64,000 nucleotides of DNA from Archivesica marissinica (Eukaryota; Mollusca; Bivalvia; Venerida; Vesicomyidae). This document shows, one piece after another, positions 45,499 through 58,050 of the stretch. The stretch lies in contig CM026390.1 in NCBI GenBank assembly GCA_014843695.1, forward strand, positions 11,231,890-11,295,889, read 5' to 3'. Both the position numbers and the translations under genes were made by a program. Each line of letters opens with the position of its first letter. Positions within the stretch are counted from its first letter, which is position 1. Below the pieces are notes generated by a model. It worked only from the letters and a program-made list of their open reading frames with translations. It was not told the DNA's origin and ran no database searches.

Positions 45499-46498
45499 NN
45501 NNNNNNNNNNNNNNNNNNNNNNNNNNNNNNNNNNNNNNNNNNNNNNNNNNNNNNNNNNNNNNNNNNNNNNNNNNNNNNNNNNNNNNNNNNNNNNNNNNNN
45601 NNNNNNNNNNNNNNNNNNNNNNNNNNNNNNNNNNNNNNNNNNNNNNNNNNNNNNNNNNNNNNNNNNNNNNNNNNNNNNNNNNNNNNNNNNNNNNNNNNNN
45701 NNNNNNNNNNNNNNNNNNNNNNNNNNNNNNNNNNNNNNNNNNNNNNNNNNNNNNNNNNNNNNNNNNNNNNNNNNNNNNNNNNNNNNNNNNNNNNNNNNNN
45801 NNNNNNNNNNNNNNNNNNNNNNNNNNNNNNNNNNNNNNNNNNNNNNNNNNNNNNNNNNNNNNNNNNNNNNNNNNNNNNNNNNNNNNNNNNNNNNNNNNNN
45901 NNNNNNNNNNNNNNNNNNNNNNNNNNNNNNNNNNNNNNNNNNNNNNNNNNNNNNNNNNNNNNNNNNNNNNNNNNNNNNNNNNNNNNNNNNNNNNNNNNNN
46001 NNNNNNNNNNNNNNNNNNNNNNNNNNNNNNNNNNNNNNNNNNNNNNNNNNNNNNNNNNNNNNNNNNNNNNNNNNNNNNNNNNNNNNNNNNNNNNNNNNNN
46101 NNNNNNNNNNNNNNNNNNNNNNNNNNNNNNNNNNNNNNNNNNNNNNNNNNNNNNNNNNNNNNNNNNNNNNNNNNNNNNNNNNNNNNNNNNNNNNNNNNNN
46201 NNNNNNNNNNNNNNNNNNNNNNNNNNNNNNNNNNNNNNNNNNNNNNNNNNNNNNNNNNNNNNNNNNNNNNNNNNNNNNNNNNNNNNNNNNNNNNNNNNNN
46301 NNNNNNNNNNNNNNNNNNNNNNNNNNNNNNNNNNNNNNNNNNNNNNNNNNNNNNNNNNNNNNNNNNNNNNNNNNNNNNNNNNNNNNNNNNNNNNNNNNNN
46401 NNNNNNNNNNNNNNNNNNNNNNNNNNNNNNNNNNNNNNNNNNNNNNNNNNNNNNNNNNNNNNNNNNNNNNNNNNNNNNNNNNNNNNNNNNNNNNNNNN
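45499..46498. other. Assembly gap, 1000 N
   Basis: Exactly 1000 undetermined bases, probably a placeholder length. Different tandem arrays lie on either side. Confidence 0.99.
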
Positions 46499-48643
46499 CG
46501 ACAATGTAAACCACTATGTACGACAATGTAAACCACTCTGTACGACAATGTAAACCACTCTGTACGACAATGTAAACCACTCTGTATGACAATGTAAACC
46601 ACTCTGTACGACAATGTAAACCACTCTGTACGACAATGTAAATCACTCTGCATGACACTGTAAATCACTCTGCGTGACACTGTAAACCACTCTGTACGAC
46701 AATGTAAACCACTCTGTACGACACTGTAAACCACTCTGTACGACAATGTAAACCACTCTGTACGACAATGTAAACCACTCTGTACGACAATGTAAACCAT
46801 TCTGTACGACAATGTAAACCACTCTGTACGACAATGTAAACCACTCTGTACGACAATGTAAACCACTCTGTACGACAATGTAAACCACTCTGTACGACAA
46901 TGTAAACCACTCTGTACGACAATGTAAACCACTCTGTACGACAATGTAAACCACTCTGTATGACAATGTAAACCACTCTGTACGACAATGTAAATCACTC
47001 TGCATGACACTGTAAAGCACTCTGCGTGACACTGTAAACCACTCTGTACGACAATGTAAACCACTCTGTACGACACTGTAAATCACTCTGTACGACAATG
47101 TAAATCACTCTGTACGACAATGTAAATCACTCTGTACGACAATGTAAACCACTCTGTACGACAATGTAAACCACTCTGTACGACAATGTAAACCACTCTG
47201 TACGACACTGTAAACCACTCTGTACGACAATGTAAACCACTCTGTACGACAATGTAAACCACTCTGTACGACAATGTAAACCACTATGTACGACAATGTA
47301 AACCACTCTGTACGACAATGTAAACCACTCTGTACGACAATGTAAACCACTCTGTACGACAATGTAAACCACTCTGTATGACAATGTAAACCACTCTGTA
47401 CGACAATGTAAATCACTCTGTACGACAATGTAAACCACTCTGTATGACAATGTAAACCACTCTGTACGACAATGTAAACCACTCTGTACGACAATGTAAA
47501 TCACTCTGCATGACACTGTAAACCACTCTGCGTGACACTGTAAACCACTCTGTACGACAATGTAAACCACTCTGTACGACACTGTAAACCACTCTGTACG
47601 ACAATGTAAACCACTCTGTACGACAATGTAAACCACTATGTACGACAATGTAAACCACTCTGTACGACAATGTAAACCACTCTGTACGACAATGTAAACC
47701 ACTCTGTACGACAATGTAAACCACTCTGTATGACAATGTAAACCACTCTGTACGACAATGTAAATCACTCTGTACGACAATGTAAACCACTCTGTATGAC
47801 AATGTAAACCACTCTGTACGACAATGTAAACCACTCTGTACGACAATGTAAATCACTCTGCATGACACTGTAAATCACTCTGCGTGACACTGTAAACCAC
47901 TCTGTACGACAATGTAAACCACTCTGTACGACACTGTAAACCACTCTGTACGACAATGTAAACCACTATGTACGACAATTTAAACCACTCTGTACGACAA
48001 TGTAAACCACTCTGTACGACAATGTAAACCACTCTGTACGACAATGTAAACCACTCTGTACGACAATGTAAACCACTCTGTACGACAATGTAAACCACTC
48101 TGTACGACAATGTAAACCACTCTGTATGACAATGTAAACCACTCTGTACGACAATGTAAACCACTCTGTACGACAATGTAAATCACTCTGCATGACACTG
48201 TAAACCACTCTGTACGACAATGTAAACCACTCTGTACGACACTGTAAACCACTCTGTACGACAATGTAAACCACTCTGTACGACAATGTAAACCACTCTG
48301 TACGACACTGTAAATCACTCTGTACGACAATGTAAATCACTCTGCGTGACACTGTAAACCACTCTGTACGACAATGTAAACCACTCTGTACGACACTGTA
48401 AACCACTCTGTACGACAATGTAAACCACTATGTACGACAATGTAAACCACTCTGTACGACAATGTAAACCACTCTGTACGACAATGTAAACCACTCTGTA
48501 CGACAATGTAAACCACTCTGTACGACAATGTAAACCACTCTGTACGACAATGTAAACCACTCTGTACGACAATGTAAACCACTCTGTACGACAATGTAAA
48601 CCACTCTGTACGACAATGTAAACCACTCTGTACTACAATGTAA
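46499..48643. repeat. 22-bp satellite, about 97 units
   Basis: The unit is TGTACGACAATGTAAACCAC plus TC. Variants with GCATGACACTGTAAATC and GCGTGACACTG recur as pairs near 46.65, 47.00, 47.51, 47.86, 48.19 and 48.34 kb. Several intervals are near 352 bp (16 units), indicating a higher-order repeat. The minus strand lacks stops, which gives open frames up to 239 codons; no gene is called. Confidence 0.97.
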
Positions 48644-49582
48644 GCTTAATGTTTTTAATGTAGCTTTAATGTGGCTTCGTCAAGTCAGATTAAACTATCT
48701 CCGATATAGAATTTAGTACATTTCGTTTCGTTAGTTCCAACCATATTTGAAGCCACATGTTTTCCAGTGTGAACGTTGCATTATCGAAGATCATTATTGT
48801 AAACATTCCATTACAGAAGTACGTGGAGCTCGCTAGTAGCCTCCGTATGGACAGCTGAACTACTAAATCATACTTCCCAACCGAGAAGAACAGCGGCCGT
48901 CCTGTTTGAGTAACATTAATGAAATCTGATGTAATTAGCATTGATAGCAGGCAGTGGGTCATTACAGATAGCAACTCTTTGCCAGATGGCAAAATGAACG
49001 AACAATCAATACATGTTTATCAAATTGGTTAGATTTGAAACTGACTGTTAATAAAATCTAAGAAGAAAATGCGTTACTATTTATCATATGAACTAGCGTG
49101 TGTCGGATTCAATATACCAATCACTAGTATCATTATACTGTGCACGTGCAATTTAAGGAATCAATTCACGCGATTGACACTCCGCGTGTTTACGAACAAA
49201 CACGGACGAAAACGCGATTCCATGGCAGTCAATGTGTTTCGCATATCTTTAAGTTGAAGACTACTAGTTATTTGGTATTTAAGTTTTGATTCGAACTACT
49301 TTGCACGTGCACGTGCAATGCACGAGATTGCGGTCTAAATCAATGCATCTAGTGGGACGGTTAGAGAACCAATTAAAATGGTTTAAACGCCGGTGTTTAT
49401 GTGCTAACGATAATGTATGACTCCTTTTCATTATCAAACCCGTCCAAAACATATGTTAATAACCTCGACAGAGTGTCGCTTAACAACATTACTTTCTGAA
49501 TTCGTTAATAAAAGTTGATATGAAATGCTTTGTAATCCAGTTGTAATATACTGTCTGGCTGGCCACTCACTGATCAGTAGGG
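48644..49582. other. No gene seen
   Basis: Unique-looking sequence. A 100-codon minus-strand frame at 48690-48992 has no recognisable motif. GCACGTGCACGTGCAATGCA near 49303 is a short CACGTG-rich palindromic word. Confidence 0.4.
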
Positions 49583-49803
49583 GAGCGACAATGCTCGAGT
49601 GGTTACGGTCATTGACTTCTAATCACTTGCCCTCACTGTTGTAGGTTCGAATCCTACTGTGGGTGTCGAGGAAGTGATGAACTTATTCAGATGACTTGCG
49701 GTAGGTCGGTGGTTCTACACACGGAGATTTTCTCCACCAATACTAGATGGAGAGTCGCCATATAACATAACATGTTGGTGCGACTTTAAATAAAACCCGA
49801 AAA
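49583..49803 (+). repeat. SINE-D, clearest copy
   Basis: The head is ATGCTCGAGTGGTTACGGTC and the B-box GTAGGTTCGAATCCTACTG. The body contains GACTTGCGGTAGGTCGGTGG and the tail GAGTCGCCATATAACATAAC and GGTGCGACTTTAAATAAAAC. It is a useful reference for family D. Confidence 0.75.
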
Positions 49804-49912
49804 CACTCATCAATAGTAGAAGTATACACCTAATAGTAACGTGTTACTAACGGTATTGGCAGACAATACATAGTTCCCACGGCAGTCAAAAACACTGATA
49901 AAATCTTATCTT

Positions 49913-50347
49913 GGCAGCCATTTTGACTGGCAAGTTTTATTAACGGCAATTTCATGATTTTACTAGTAATTCTTTAATTGCAATAACTTTATTCATTTTG
50001 GTATGAAATTTGGTATGATTTTAAAGGTATTGAAATGCACTTTTTAAATATTAATTTATTTTTTGACAATGATGTATGGATTATAAATTATAAGAACTTA
50101 ACTTGCACCTATTTTTGAAAGTCTATTTTCACAGTTGAAATATTAATATACAGGTAACTTATTATGTATTCGTCATTGATACGAAATTTGTGAAATGATA
50201 CAAAAAATATGTCCATTGAGAGCTTTCCAACAATGTATGAACCATGGTGATGGGATGAAAAATAAATATTTTATGAAGAAAGCAAAATTACGCTACTATA
50301 TATTATATATAATATCTGATCAACTTTGCCAGTCAAAATGGCAGCCA
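49913..50347. mobile_element. MITE candidate with about 24-bp inverted ends
   Basis: GGCAGCCATTTTGACTGGCA at the left is mirrored by TGCCAGTCAAAATGGCAGCC at the right, about 435 bp apart. The interior is AT-rich with no coding capacity. No target duplication could be fixed with confidence. Confidence 0.6.
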
Positions 50348-50477
50348 CAGTAGGAATGTTTAATGTACAAGTAACAAGAAGAGGATACCACTCGGAGAGA
50401 CGCAAGCCCCCGCGCTGGAAAAGAGACCAGACATTGTGGACTTAATGACTGTCGTGATTTCTTTTTTTAAACTTTAT

Positions 50478-50640
50478 TTATTTTAGAACGATTGCGAAGC
50501 AAGTTTTACCAACTTATATTAATCACTCTCGTTGGCTCAAATGAAATATGTGTTCCACCGGAATGAGGTCTCGAGAGTGATTAATATAAATTGCAAGAAC
50601 TTGTTTCGCAATGGAACTAACATAAATATGTATTGACTAT
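50478..50640. repeat. Inverted pair of SINE-B tails
   Basis: A reversed tail (ATTTTAGAACGATTGCGAAG to AATCACTCTCGTTGG) is followed 20 bp later by a forward tail (GGAATGAGGTCTCGAGAGTG to AACATAAATATGTAT). The two halves are reverse complements, so this forms a hairpin of about 65-bp arms. Confidence 0.75.
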
Positions 50641-50649
50641 GACATTTGT

Positions 50650-51486
50650 CATTTTAGCATGGTGTAGCAGGGGACCGAACCTGCGATCCATGGATGGAGT
50701 TGGGCGGGGATCCATGGATTGATACGCTGTGTATTTGGAGGTGGGAGGGGTATCACTCGTGTCTGAGAGTTATAGTTTGGATGAAATTGACACTATAAAC
50801 AATCCAAATATTCAAATTTGAACCCAAGTGATGGTGGTATGTGTGAAACAAAATGTACAAACATCTACCCCAATGCAATGGAATGTATGTACACAATGTA
50901 TGTATGTGTTTCATTTAGTCCGGATGCATTATGAGCCCAAACATAACTTCCAGCGCAAAGGTGTAATTGTAAATATTTTATTTGTTTATTTTTTGTCTTT
51001 ACATTCTTTTACATTGATATTAATACATCGCTTGAATTTTATATTCCAATAAATATGCACGCTACTTCTAAAGAATCATAGAAAAGGTCTACTCATTCTG
51101 TTTCATATTTTTGATCTAAGGGGAGGGTCGTCACTAATGTTGGTAAACTTGTGACCCATTTGCTTCTTATAAATGTTAACAGTTTCACTAATATAATATT
51201 CGTTACATATCATATGTGCTGTATTACTATTGTGTAGTTTATGTGTGTATGTGTATGTTATTTGAAAGCAATAACATATTTTTAAACTAAAGATAATTGT
51301 AACGGACTGTGAACAGAATCTCTAATTATATATTTGCTGAATTGAGATCACGTGGGCGTTGTCAGTGAAACTGGACCTATTAAATGTTGTTTAATTTCAC
51401 TGGGCAGGGCAGAACTTGTGGCCCAACCCAGTTGCTTTCATGTTGTATATGTGTATATAATGCAATACAATATTATTAAACTGAAC
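50650..51486. other. No gene seen
   Basis: Mixed AT-rich sequence. A degenerate tRNA-like head (GGGGACCGAACCTGCGATCC, reversed) lies near 50670. Confidence 0.4.
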
Positions 51487-51773
51487 AGACGGATATGTAG
51501 TCCATTGGTAACACGCTAGACTGGTAATCCAGGGATCGCATGTTCGATCCCTCGTCTGACCCTAATAAAATTAACATTCTTTCAGATGGGGCGTTAAACC
51601 GAGGTCTCGTGTCGGTGCTTTACACCGTGCACGTAAAAGAACCAGAGGAGATTCTGGAATGGGTCTCTGGCTGTATAATGCACTATCCTCCAAAATCTAA
51701 AATAACTAATCTCATCAGGAGGCGTCGCTCATATGGGCAACCGGTAGCGACGATAAATAAACGTAAACACACA
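51487..51773 (+). repeat. SINE-A, full-length copy
   Basis: The head is CAGACGGATATGTAGTCCAT with anticodon arm CTAGACTGGTAATCCAG. The body and the ATAAATAAACGTAAACACAC tail are intact. It is very similar to the 5712 copy. Confidence 0.85.
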
Positions 51774-52125
51774 TAAACTGAACAAAAACTAAATTTTGAA
51801 GAGTCGGACTTTACACATAATTATGCACGCGGACTACTTGAGTTAACCGTGTACGTGTTTAAATTTATTGTTTATTTCGAAAACAAACTCGTTTAAATTT
51901 CACGCCTGTATTACTTCGAACGATGTAGTTTTATTTGAAGTCGCCACCGCATAAATGCATTTGGGCGACTAAATTACTTGTAAGTTACAACTCAATTTAT
52001 AAGTAGTGGCTGTGATTTAGACGAAACGGCTGAGTGGCGTAGATCAATGCGTGTCAAATTGGAGCCTTTATTTTGCATACATCTAGAATGGAAGCGCACT
52101 CAACCGCAATAAAATACACAATGTG

Positions 52126-52460
52126 TGTGTGCGGATTTATTTATCGTCGCTATCGGTTGCCTATATGAGCGACATATGGGCAACCGGTAGCGACGATAAA
52201 TAAACGTAAAACACACACACACACAAAGAGATTAGTCATTTTAGATTTTGGAGGATAGTGCAATGATACAGACAGAGACCAATTCAAGATTCTCTTCTGG
52301 TTCGTTTACGTGCTCGGCGCAAAGCGACACGACGCCTCGGTTTTAAAGTCTCACCAGAAAGACCGTGGTATGAGTCCGTTTAATATGGCATAGCGGGGAT
52401 CGAACCTGCGATCTCAGGATTACATGTCCAGTGTGTTAACCGCAGCACCACTGATCGGCT
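52126..52460 (-). repeat. SINE-A reverse copy with inverted tail duplication
   Basis: The reversed tail TTTATTTATCGTCGCTATCG reaches GAGCGAC. At that point the sequence flips to the forward version of the same segment (ATATGGGCAACCGGTAGCGA to AAACACAC) before the reversed body resumes at AGAGATTAGTCATTTTAG. The head (GGATCGAACCTGCGATCTCA) is at the right end. Confidence 0.8.
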
Positions 52461-52747
52461 ACCTAATTCATGATGCAAGTTGCAACTACTGTTTATTAAG
52501 GGTTTTAATTGTATGAACCACATACACCTTTACACAAGTGCCGTGTGCTTAGTGGTGGTATATCATAGCGTCCACAAAACAAATAAAAAAGTGCATCAAC
52601 TATTTTGGACGAGAACAGCTCACCTGACAACTGGGAATCATTTGTGCAACAAGTGTTTTTAGTTTATACAATATATAAATGTGTTTGAGATCTAGTGCGA
52701 ATGAAGTTCTTACACTATTAGTTGAATCACTGTAAAGTTCTAATTTA

Positions 52748-52952
52748 CGTTGGCTGTCCGATTAGCGCAGTGGTTAGCGCGCTCGCTTCTCACTAATGGA
52801 CCGGGAAATATGTGAGATGATACGGTGGTCGCCATATCGGACAGGTGTGTTTTATCCGGGTATTCTGGTCCCCCCCCCCCCCACACACACACGCGAATGA
52901 CCACATATACGCTTTCATCCGCGCCAACGAGAGTGATTAATATAAGTTTAAG
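52748..52952 (+). repeat. SINE-C copy
   Basis: The head is GGCTGTCCGATTAGCGCAGT and GGTTAGCGCGCTCGC. The B-box region is deleted. A CA/C-rich microsatellite (CCCCCCACACACACAC) is expanded inside the body, and the tail AGAGTGATTAATATAAGTTT is followed by a SINE-B-like GGTGGAACATATCGCCATGA. Confidence 0.75.
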
Positions 52953-53604
52953 CTTAATTCCTGGTGGAACATATCGCCATGATGGAGAGAAAGAGATACA
53001 ATACGGAATTAAATGTGACTGTCTTACATAAGGACACCGCCACGTGGCCCGAACTCACAGCGCTAGGCTAAGAGGCATATACCCTGTCCATTATACTACG
53101 GAAGCTCCACACATTAATGTGGTTGCAAATGGACGATTGGTATACTGTATTATTTGGCGGAGGAATACAGTGTGTAACCACAGTGCCGTTATACACAGGT
53201 GCTGTGATGTGATGTGATGGCCATGTGATATGTTATATTTCGAATAGTCTTGCTGTGTTCCAGGTTGATTTGAATACCTCTTCACAGTGGATGTGGTATC
53301 AGAAGAAATGAAAGATTGGAAATATAAATGAACAGATTGTATGCTTTTACTTTTTACTATGTATTTATACAATTTATTTATTGTTTTACAACCTTGATGA
53401 TGTGATTAAATGACACATACACACTTTCATCCGCCCCAACGAGACGATTGTTTCTCATTCATTGAAAGGTCAGACACCGCTTTGAAATTTGCATAGGCCA
53501 CCATTATAACACACAGTGCCATTACATTTCCCCCAAAAATAGTTTGGCACAAAAGACAGTAGTTTTAAACAGACTGACATTTGAGCCACACGAAAATGTC
53601 AAAT

Positions 53605-53932
53605 TTCAATGGGGTTGACCAATTGCGGTTTTTTTATTTCCCACTAAAGGCACCCACCCCCTACTCTGAAGGTAATTTGGTGGTGAATGTTGCACTGACA
53701 CCTACCTGCATTTATAATATGCTGTTTATTTGTCACCAAATAGTATGCAAATATTTTACGAAATTCCAAAATGCAGCTCATATATTGTATTTTAATATTT
53801 ATAAGTCATTTTCACTATTTTTGACAATACCTACTCAGCCAATCAGTTCATGTATCAATAACTGTTAAGGACTTCCCTACACCTTTTCAACCAATTCCAG
53901 ACCACTATATCAATAACACCGTCTGACCGTAA
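53605..53932 (+). repeat. Dispersed repeat E, copy 1
   Basis: Shares CCCACTAAAGGCACCCACCC, TAATTTGGTGGTGAATGTTG and GTCACCAAATAGTATGCAAA, in the same order and orientation, with 55441-55735. Both end at CACCGTCTGACC. The family is unidentified. Confidence 0.8.
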
Positions 53933-54041
53933 ACTAAATAAAGTTTAAACGTTATGATTAATAATGGAGCAGCGGCGTAGTCGATACGGTGTCTGACCGG
54001 TAACCAGGGGGTTGCAAATTCTCGCACCGCCAGAAACACGA

Positions 54042-54279
54042 TGGAAGTCGTGATATCGCAGTAGTAGGGCGTTCGCTTCAGGTGCGAAAGGCCCGGAGTT
54101 CGTGCCCCGCTAGAGTTGTTACGAGTGTGCCCTTGTGCAAGGCATTCAAATTCCACAATGCATCTTCTCCCTCCCTCGTGGCGATGGATTCCATCAGGAA
54201 TGAGGTCTCGAGAGTGATTAATATAAGTTGCAAGAACTTGTGTCGCAATCGAGCTAAAATAAATTTGTATAAACTAATA
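54042..54279 (+). repeat. SINE-B copy
   Basis: The head is GAAGTCGTGATATCGCAGTA, with GGAGTTCGTGCCCC as a degenerate B-box, then GGCATTCAAATTCCACAATG, GGAATGAGGTCTCGAGAGTG and the AAATAAATTTGTATAAACTA tail. Confidence 0.85.
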
Positions 54280-54337
54280 GAGCTGTGGTGTAGTGGATAC
54301 GGTGTCTGATCCGTAATCGAGGGGTTCTGGTGGTGGT
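54280..54337 (+). repeat. Truncated tRNA-like SINE head
   Basis: AGAGCTGTGGTGTAGTGGAT and ACGGTGTCTGATCCGTAATC form a tRNA-like A-box and anticodon arm that stop before the B-box. A similar head lies near 53968 (GCGGCGTAGTCGATACGGTG). Confidence 0.5.
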
Positions 54338-54560
54338 GGGGTATTGCGTTTAGTTATCATCGCTACCGGTTGTCCATAGGAGCGACGCCTCCTGAAGAGA
54401 TTTTATCATTTTAGAGTATGGAAGATTAGATGACACAGACGGAAAACCATTACAGAGTCTTATCGGATTCTTTTACGTGCACAGTGTAGAGCACAGACAA
54501 GAGACCTCGGTTTAAAATCACATCTGAAAGACTGTTAATATTATTAGGATCAGACGGGGA
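54338..54560 (-). repeat. SINE-A reverse copy, diverged
   Basis: GCGTTTAGTTATCATCGCTA, ACGCCTCCTGAAGAGATTTT and GAGACCTCGGTTTAAAATCA mark a reversed body. It ends at ATTAGGATCAGACGGGGAAT and is followed directly by a truncated SINE-B segment (54561-54712). Confidence 0.75.
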
Positions 54561-54712
54561 ATGATGGGTGTGTCCTTGTGAAAGACACTTAAATCCACAT
54601 TGCCTCTTCTCTCTCCCTCCTGACGATGGAGTACATCAAGAATAAGGTCTTAAGAGCGATTAAATTAATGTTGTTATTCACAACCGATCGAAAATAGATT
54701 GGCATAAACTAT
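54561..54712 (+). repeat. SINE-B 3' part, diverged
   Basis: GTGTCCTTGTGAAAGACACT, GATGGAGTACATCAAGAATA and AGATTGGCATAAACTA are degenerate forms of the family B body and tail. Confidence 0.6.
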
Positions 54713-54786
54713 GATTATAAGCCCTACTTTTAGCTTCCTACTTGATCCTTTGCATTATGTATTATATACATTATGTTGTTGTGTAG

Positions 54787-55438
<652 letters not shown>

Positions 55439-55440
55439 TT

Positions 55441-55735
55441 TGGGGATGGAGTTGACCGATTGCGTTTTATTTTATTTCCCACTAAAGGCACCCACCCCCT
55501 ACTCTGAATGTAATTTGGTGGTGAATGTTGCAGTGACACATGCCTTTATAATATGGTGTTTATTTGTCACCAAATAGTATGCAAATATTTGAAAATATTC
55601 CAAAATGCAGCTTATATATTGTATTTTAATATTTAGAAAGTATGTTCACTATTGCTACTCAACCAATCAGTTCATGTATCAGCCAATGTACCAGCCAATC
55701 CGAGACCACTATATCAATACCACCGTCTGACCTAA
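55441..55735 (+). repeat. Dispersed repeat E, copy 2
   Basis: This is the same repeat as at 53605, here starting directly at the edge of the TGCG tract (GGGGATGGAGTTGACCGATT). Confidence 0.8.
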
Positions 55736-55745
55736 AGCAACAAAC

Positions 55746-56006
55746 AGACGGACCTATAGTCCAGTGGTAACACACTGGATTGGTAATCCAGGGATCCTGA
55801 TTTTAATAAAATTAACAGTCTTTCAGATGGGACTTTAAACCGAGGTCTTGAGTCGGTGCTTTACACCGTGCACGTAAAAGAACCAGAGGAGACTCTGGAA
55901 TGTGTCGCTATCTGTATCATTGCATTATCCTCTAAAATGACTAATCTATTCAGGAGGCGTCGCTCATATGTGCAACCGGTAGCGACGATAAATGAACGTA
56001 AACATA
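55746..56006 (+). repeat. SINE-A copy with shortened B-box region
   Basis: The head is CAGACGGACCTATAGTCCAG and the anticodon arm CTGGATTGGTAATCCAG. The B-box is deleted and replaced by CCTGATTTTAATAAAATT. The body and tail are present. Confidence 0.8.
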
Positions 56007-56221
56007 AACTATAGCAACAAACTAATGCGGCATGGGTGACACTTAATGAAAGTGTCACATAACGATGTCCGGAACAAAAGACTCGCACAAGCATCTAACA
56101 GATTAATTATCGTATGACGATAATATTTGACTCTCATTATAAAGATATAAACCGCAAGAAAAGGAGGTCAACGTCGCATAATACAAGCAAAGAGCCTCAG
56201 TCTTTAAACACATCGTTAGTG

Positions 56222-56497
56222 TATACACATTTATTGTAGCTCGATTGCGAAACAGTTCCGGTGTTGATTATAGTAAAGTCATATATAACACAACCGTATT
56301 CAGCATGGTAATATGTACAACACGGTACACAATGTCCTTCTCTCTCTCTCTCGAACAGTGGTTGCAACTTAAAAAACGAAATTCTATTGAGGTCACTGAA
56401 GGCGAGTTGGGAGTTGTTTTTGAAAAACATGTTTAAATTTTATTTAGTTAGCTATTGCGAAACAAATCTTAACACGTATCTTATTAATCATTCTCGT
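56222..56497. repeat. Two reversed SINE-B tail scraps
   Basis: TTTATTGTAGCTCGATTGCG near 56231 and TTAGCTATTGCGAAACAAAT near 56447 are reversed family B tails about 200 bp apart, with unrelated sequence between. Confidence 0.5.
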
Positions 56498-56796
56498 TGT
56501 GTGCGTGTGTTTTACGTTTATTTATCGTCGCTATCGGTTGCCCATATGAGCGCCGCCTCATGAAGGGATTAGTCATTTTAGAATGTTGGAGGATAGTGCA
56601 ATGTTACAGACAGAGACCCATTCCAGAGTCTCCTCTGGTTCTTTCACGTGCATGGTGTAAAGCACTGACACGAGACCTCGGTTTAACGTCCCATCTGAAA
56701 GACTGTTAATATTATTATGGTCAGACGGGGGATCGAACCTGCGATCCCTGGATTACCAGTCCAACGTGTTAACCGCTGCACTACAGATCCGTCTCG
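56498..56796 (-). repeat. SINE-A, full-length reverse copy
   Basis: The reversed tail is TTTTACGTTTATTTATCGTC. The head at the right contains GGGGGATCGAACCTGCGATC and GGATTACCAGTCCAACG, ending ACTACAGATCCGTCT. Confidence 0.85.
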
Positions 56797-57135
56797 TTGG
56801 AGATACTTGCAGGTTTATCAGTGGATCGTCATTGTGGGAGGATACCTGACTACCAGGAGAGAACACGCCTGTTCGATCTGGGGATTACCGTGTCTTATAG
56901 CATGCTTCACAGGCCGAGGATCGAACCCGGCTTGCACTAGTAAGAAGCTTGAATGATTAAACAAAGTGCTAATCTCACAGCCAGACTGAAGCTTGTGTGT
57001 TGATAGTTGTTCGTGTTTTGTACACATCAGATTATATTTGATTGCTATGTTCCTGTAGACATCAACAATTTATTGTAAAGACGATTTATTATATCGGGTT
57101 GTACAGGGTGACTTAGTGCACGAGGGATACGGATC

Positions 57136-57372
57136 AGGCGGATCTGTAATAAGATTAACCGTCTTTCAGATGGAACGTTATACTGAGGTATCGTGTCGAT
57201 GCTTTACACCGTGCATGTAAAAGAACCAGAGGAGACTCTGGAATAGGTCTCTGTCTGTATCCTAACACTATATTAACACTATCCTCCAAAATCTAAAATG
57301 ACTAATCTCTTCAGGAGGCGTCGCTCATATGGGCAGCCGGTAACGACGATAAATAAACGTAAAACACACATT
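57136..57372 (+). repeat. SINE-A copy, 5' truncated
   Basis: Starts near GATCTGTAATAAGATTAACC and continues AGATGGAACGTTATACTGAG to the ATAAATAAACGTAAAACACA tail, with an ATATTAACACT insertion in the body. Confidence 0.8.
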
Positions 57373-58050
57373 CTGACCAAGCAATAGTCACACGTTATGT
57401 TAAATACGTCAATGTATGTAAGTAAACATTCGGGAAACGCTGACAATGTAACATATTTATAACTGTATTATTGTGTGTATATCATTTATTAAACATACAC
57501 GCAACTTTTAAATTGGAGTAACTCACAGTGTCTCCAACTTCCAAGACAAGATCGAAGAAATTAGCTACCTACTTTAACTCTATACAGCAAACAAACACAA
57601 CACCGTTTAAATATTAGTTGATATATTACGATGTATTTCTGTGGTTAACATGCAATATCACGTACTTCATAAACATTATCTACACAATAATCACGAACGA
57701 TTACCTCTACGATAAACGAATTAATACAAAAAACACGAAAGCGAAAATGAGTAAAATGAGTGAGTTTAAATGTGTGAACATTGTTAAACATATAAACCTA
57801 CTTACAATTCCTGAGCGAAAATTCCAGATTTAATTTCTTCAAACGAATTATTTTATAATTCCAACTCAGTATAATATCAAATCCCCTTAAAATCCACGCA
57901 CGTGTACGCATTGAAAGTGAATGTTTTAAGACAATATTCGTTATCGCGGGTTGCTTTCAGATCAGCTGAATCGTTTACACAACTTGCTGTATTTTCAAAC
58001 ACACAATGTCATGGTAGTTTTGCTTTAGCCTTTGACTTTTTAAGCTTGAG
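57373..58050. other. No gene seen
   Basis: AT-rich sequence. A 71-codon frame at 57618-57833 has no recognisable feature. Confidence 0.4.

Noticed and set aside
45460..47846. Frames of up to 538 codons across the N gap and the 22-bp array
   Set aside because: They are built from undetermined bases and a stop-free repeat.
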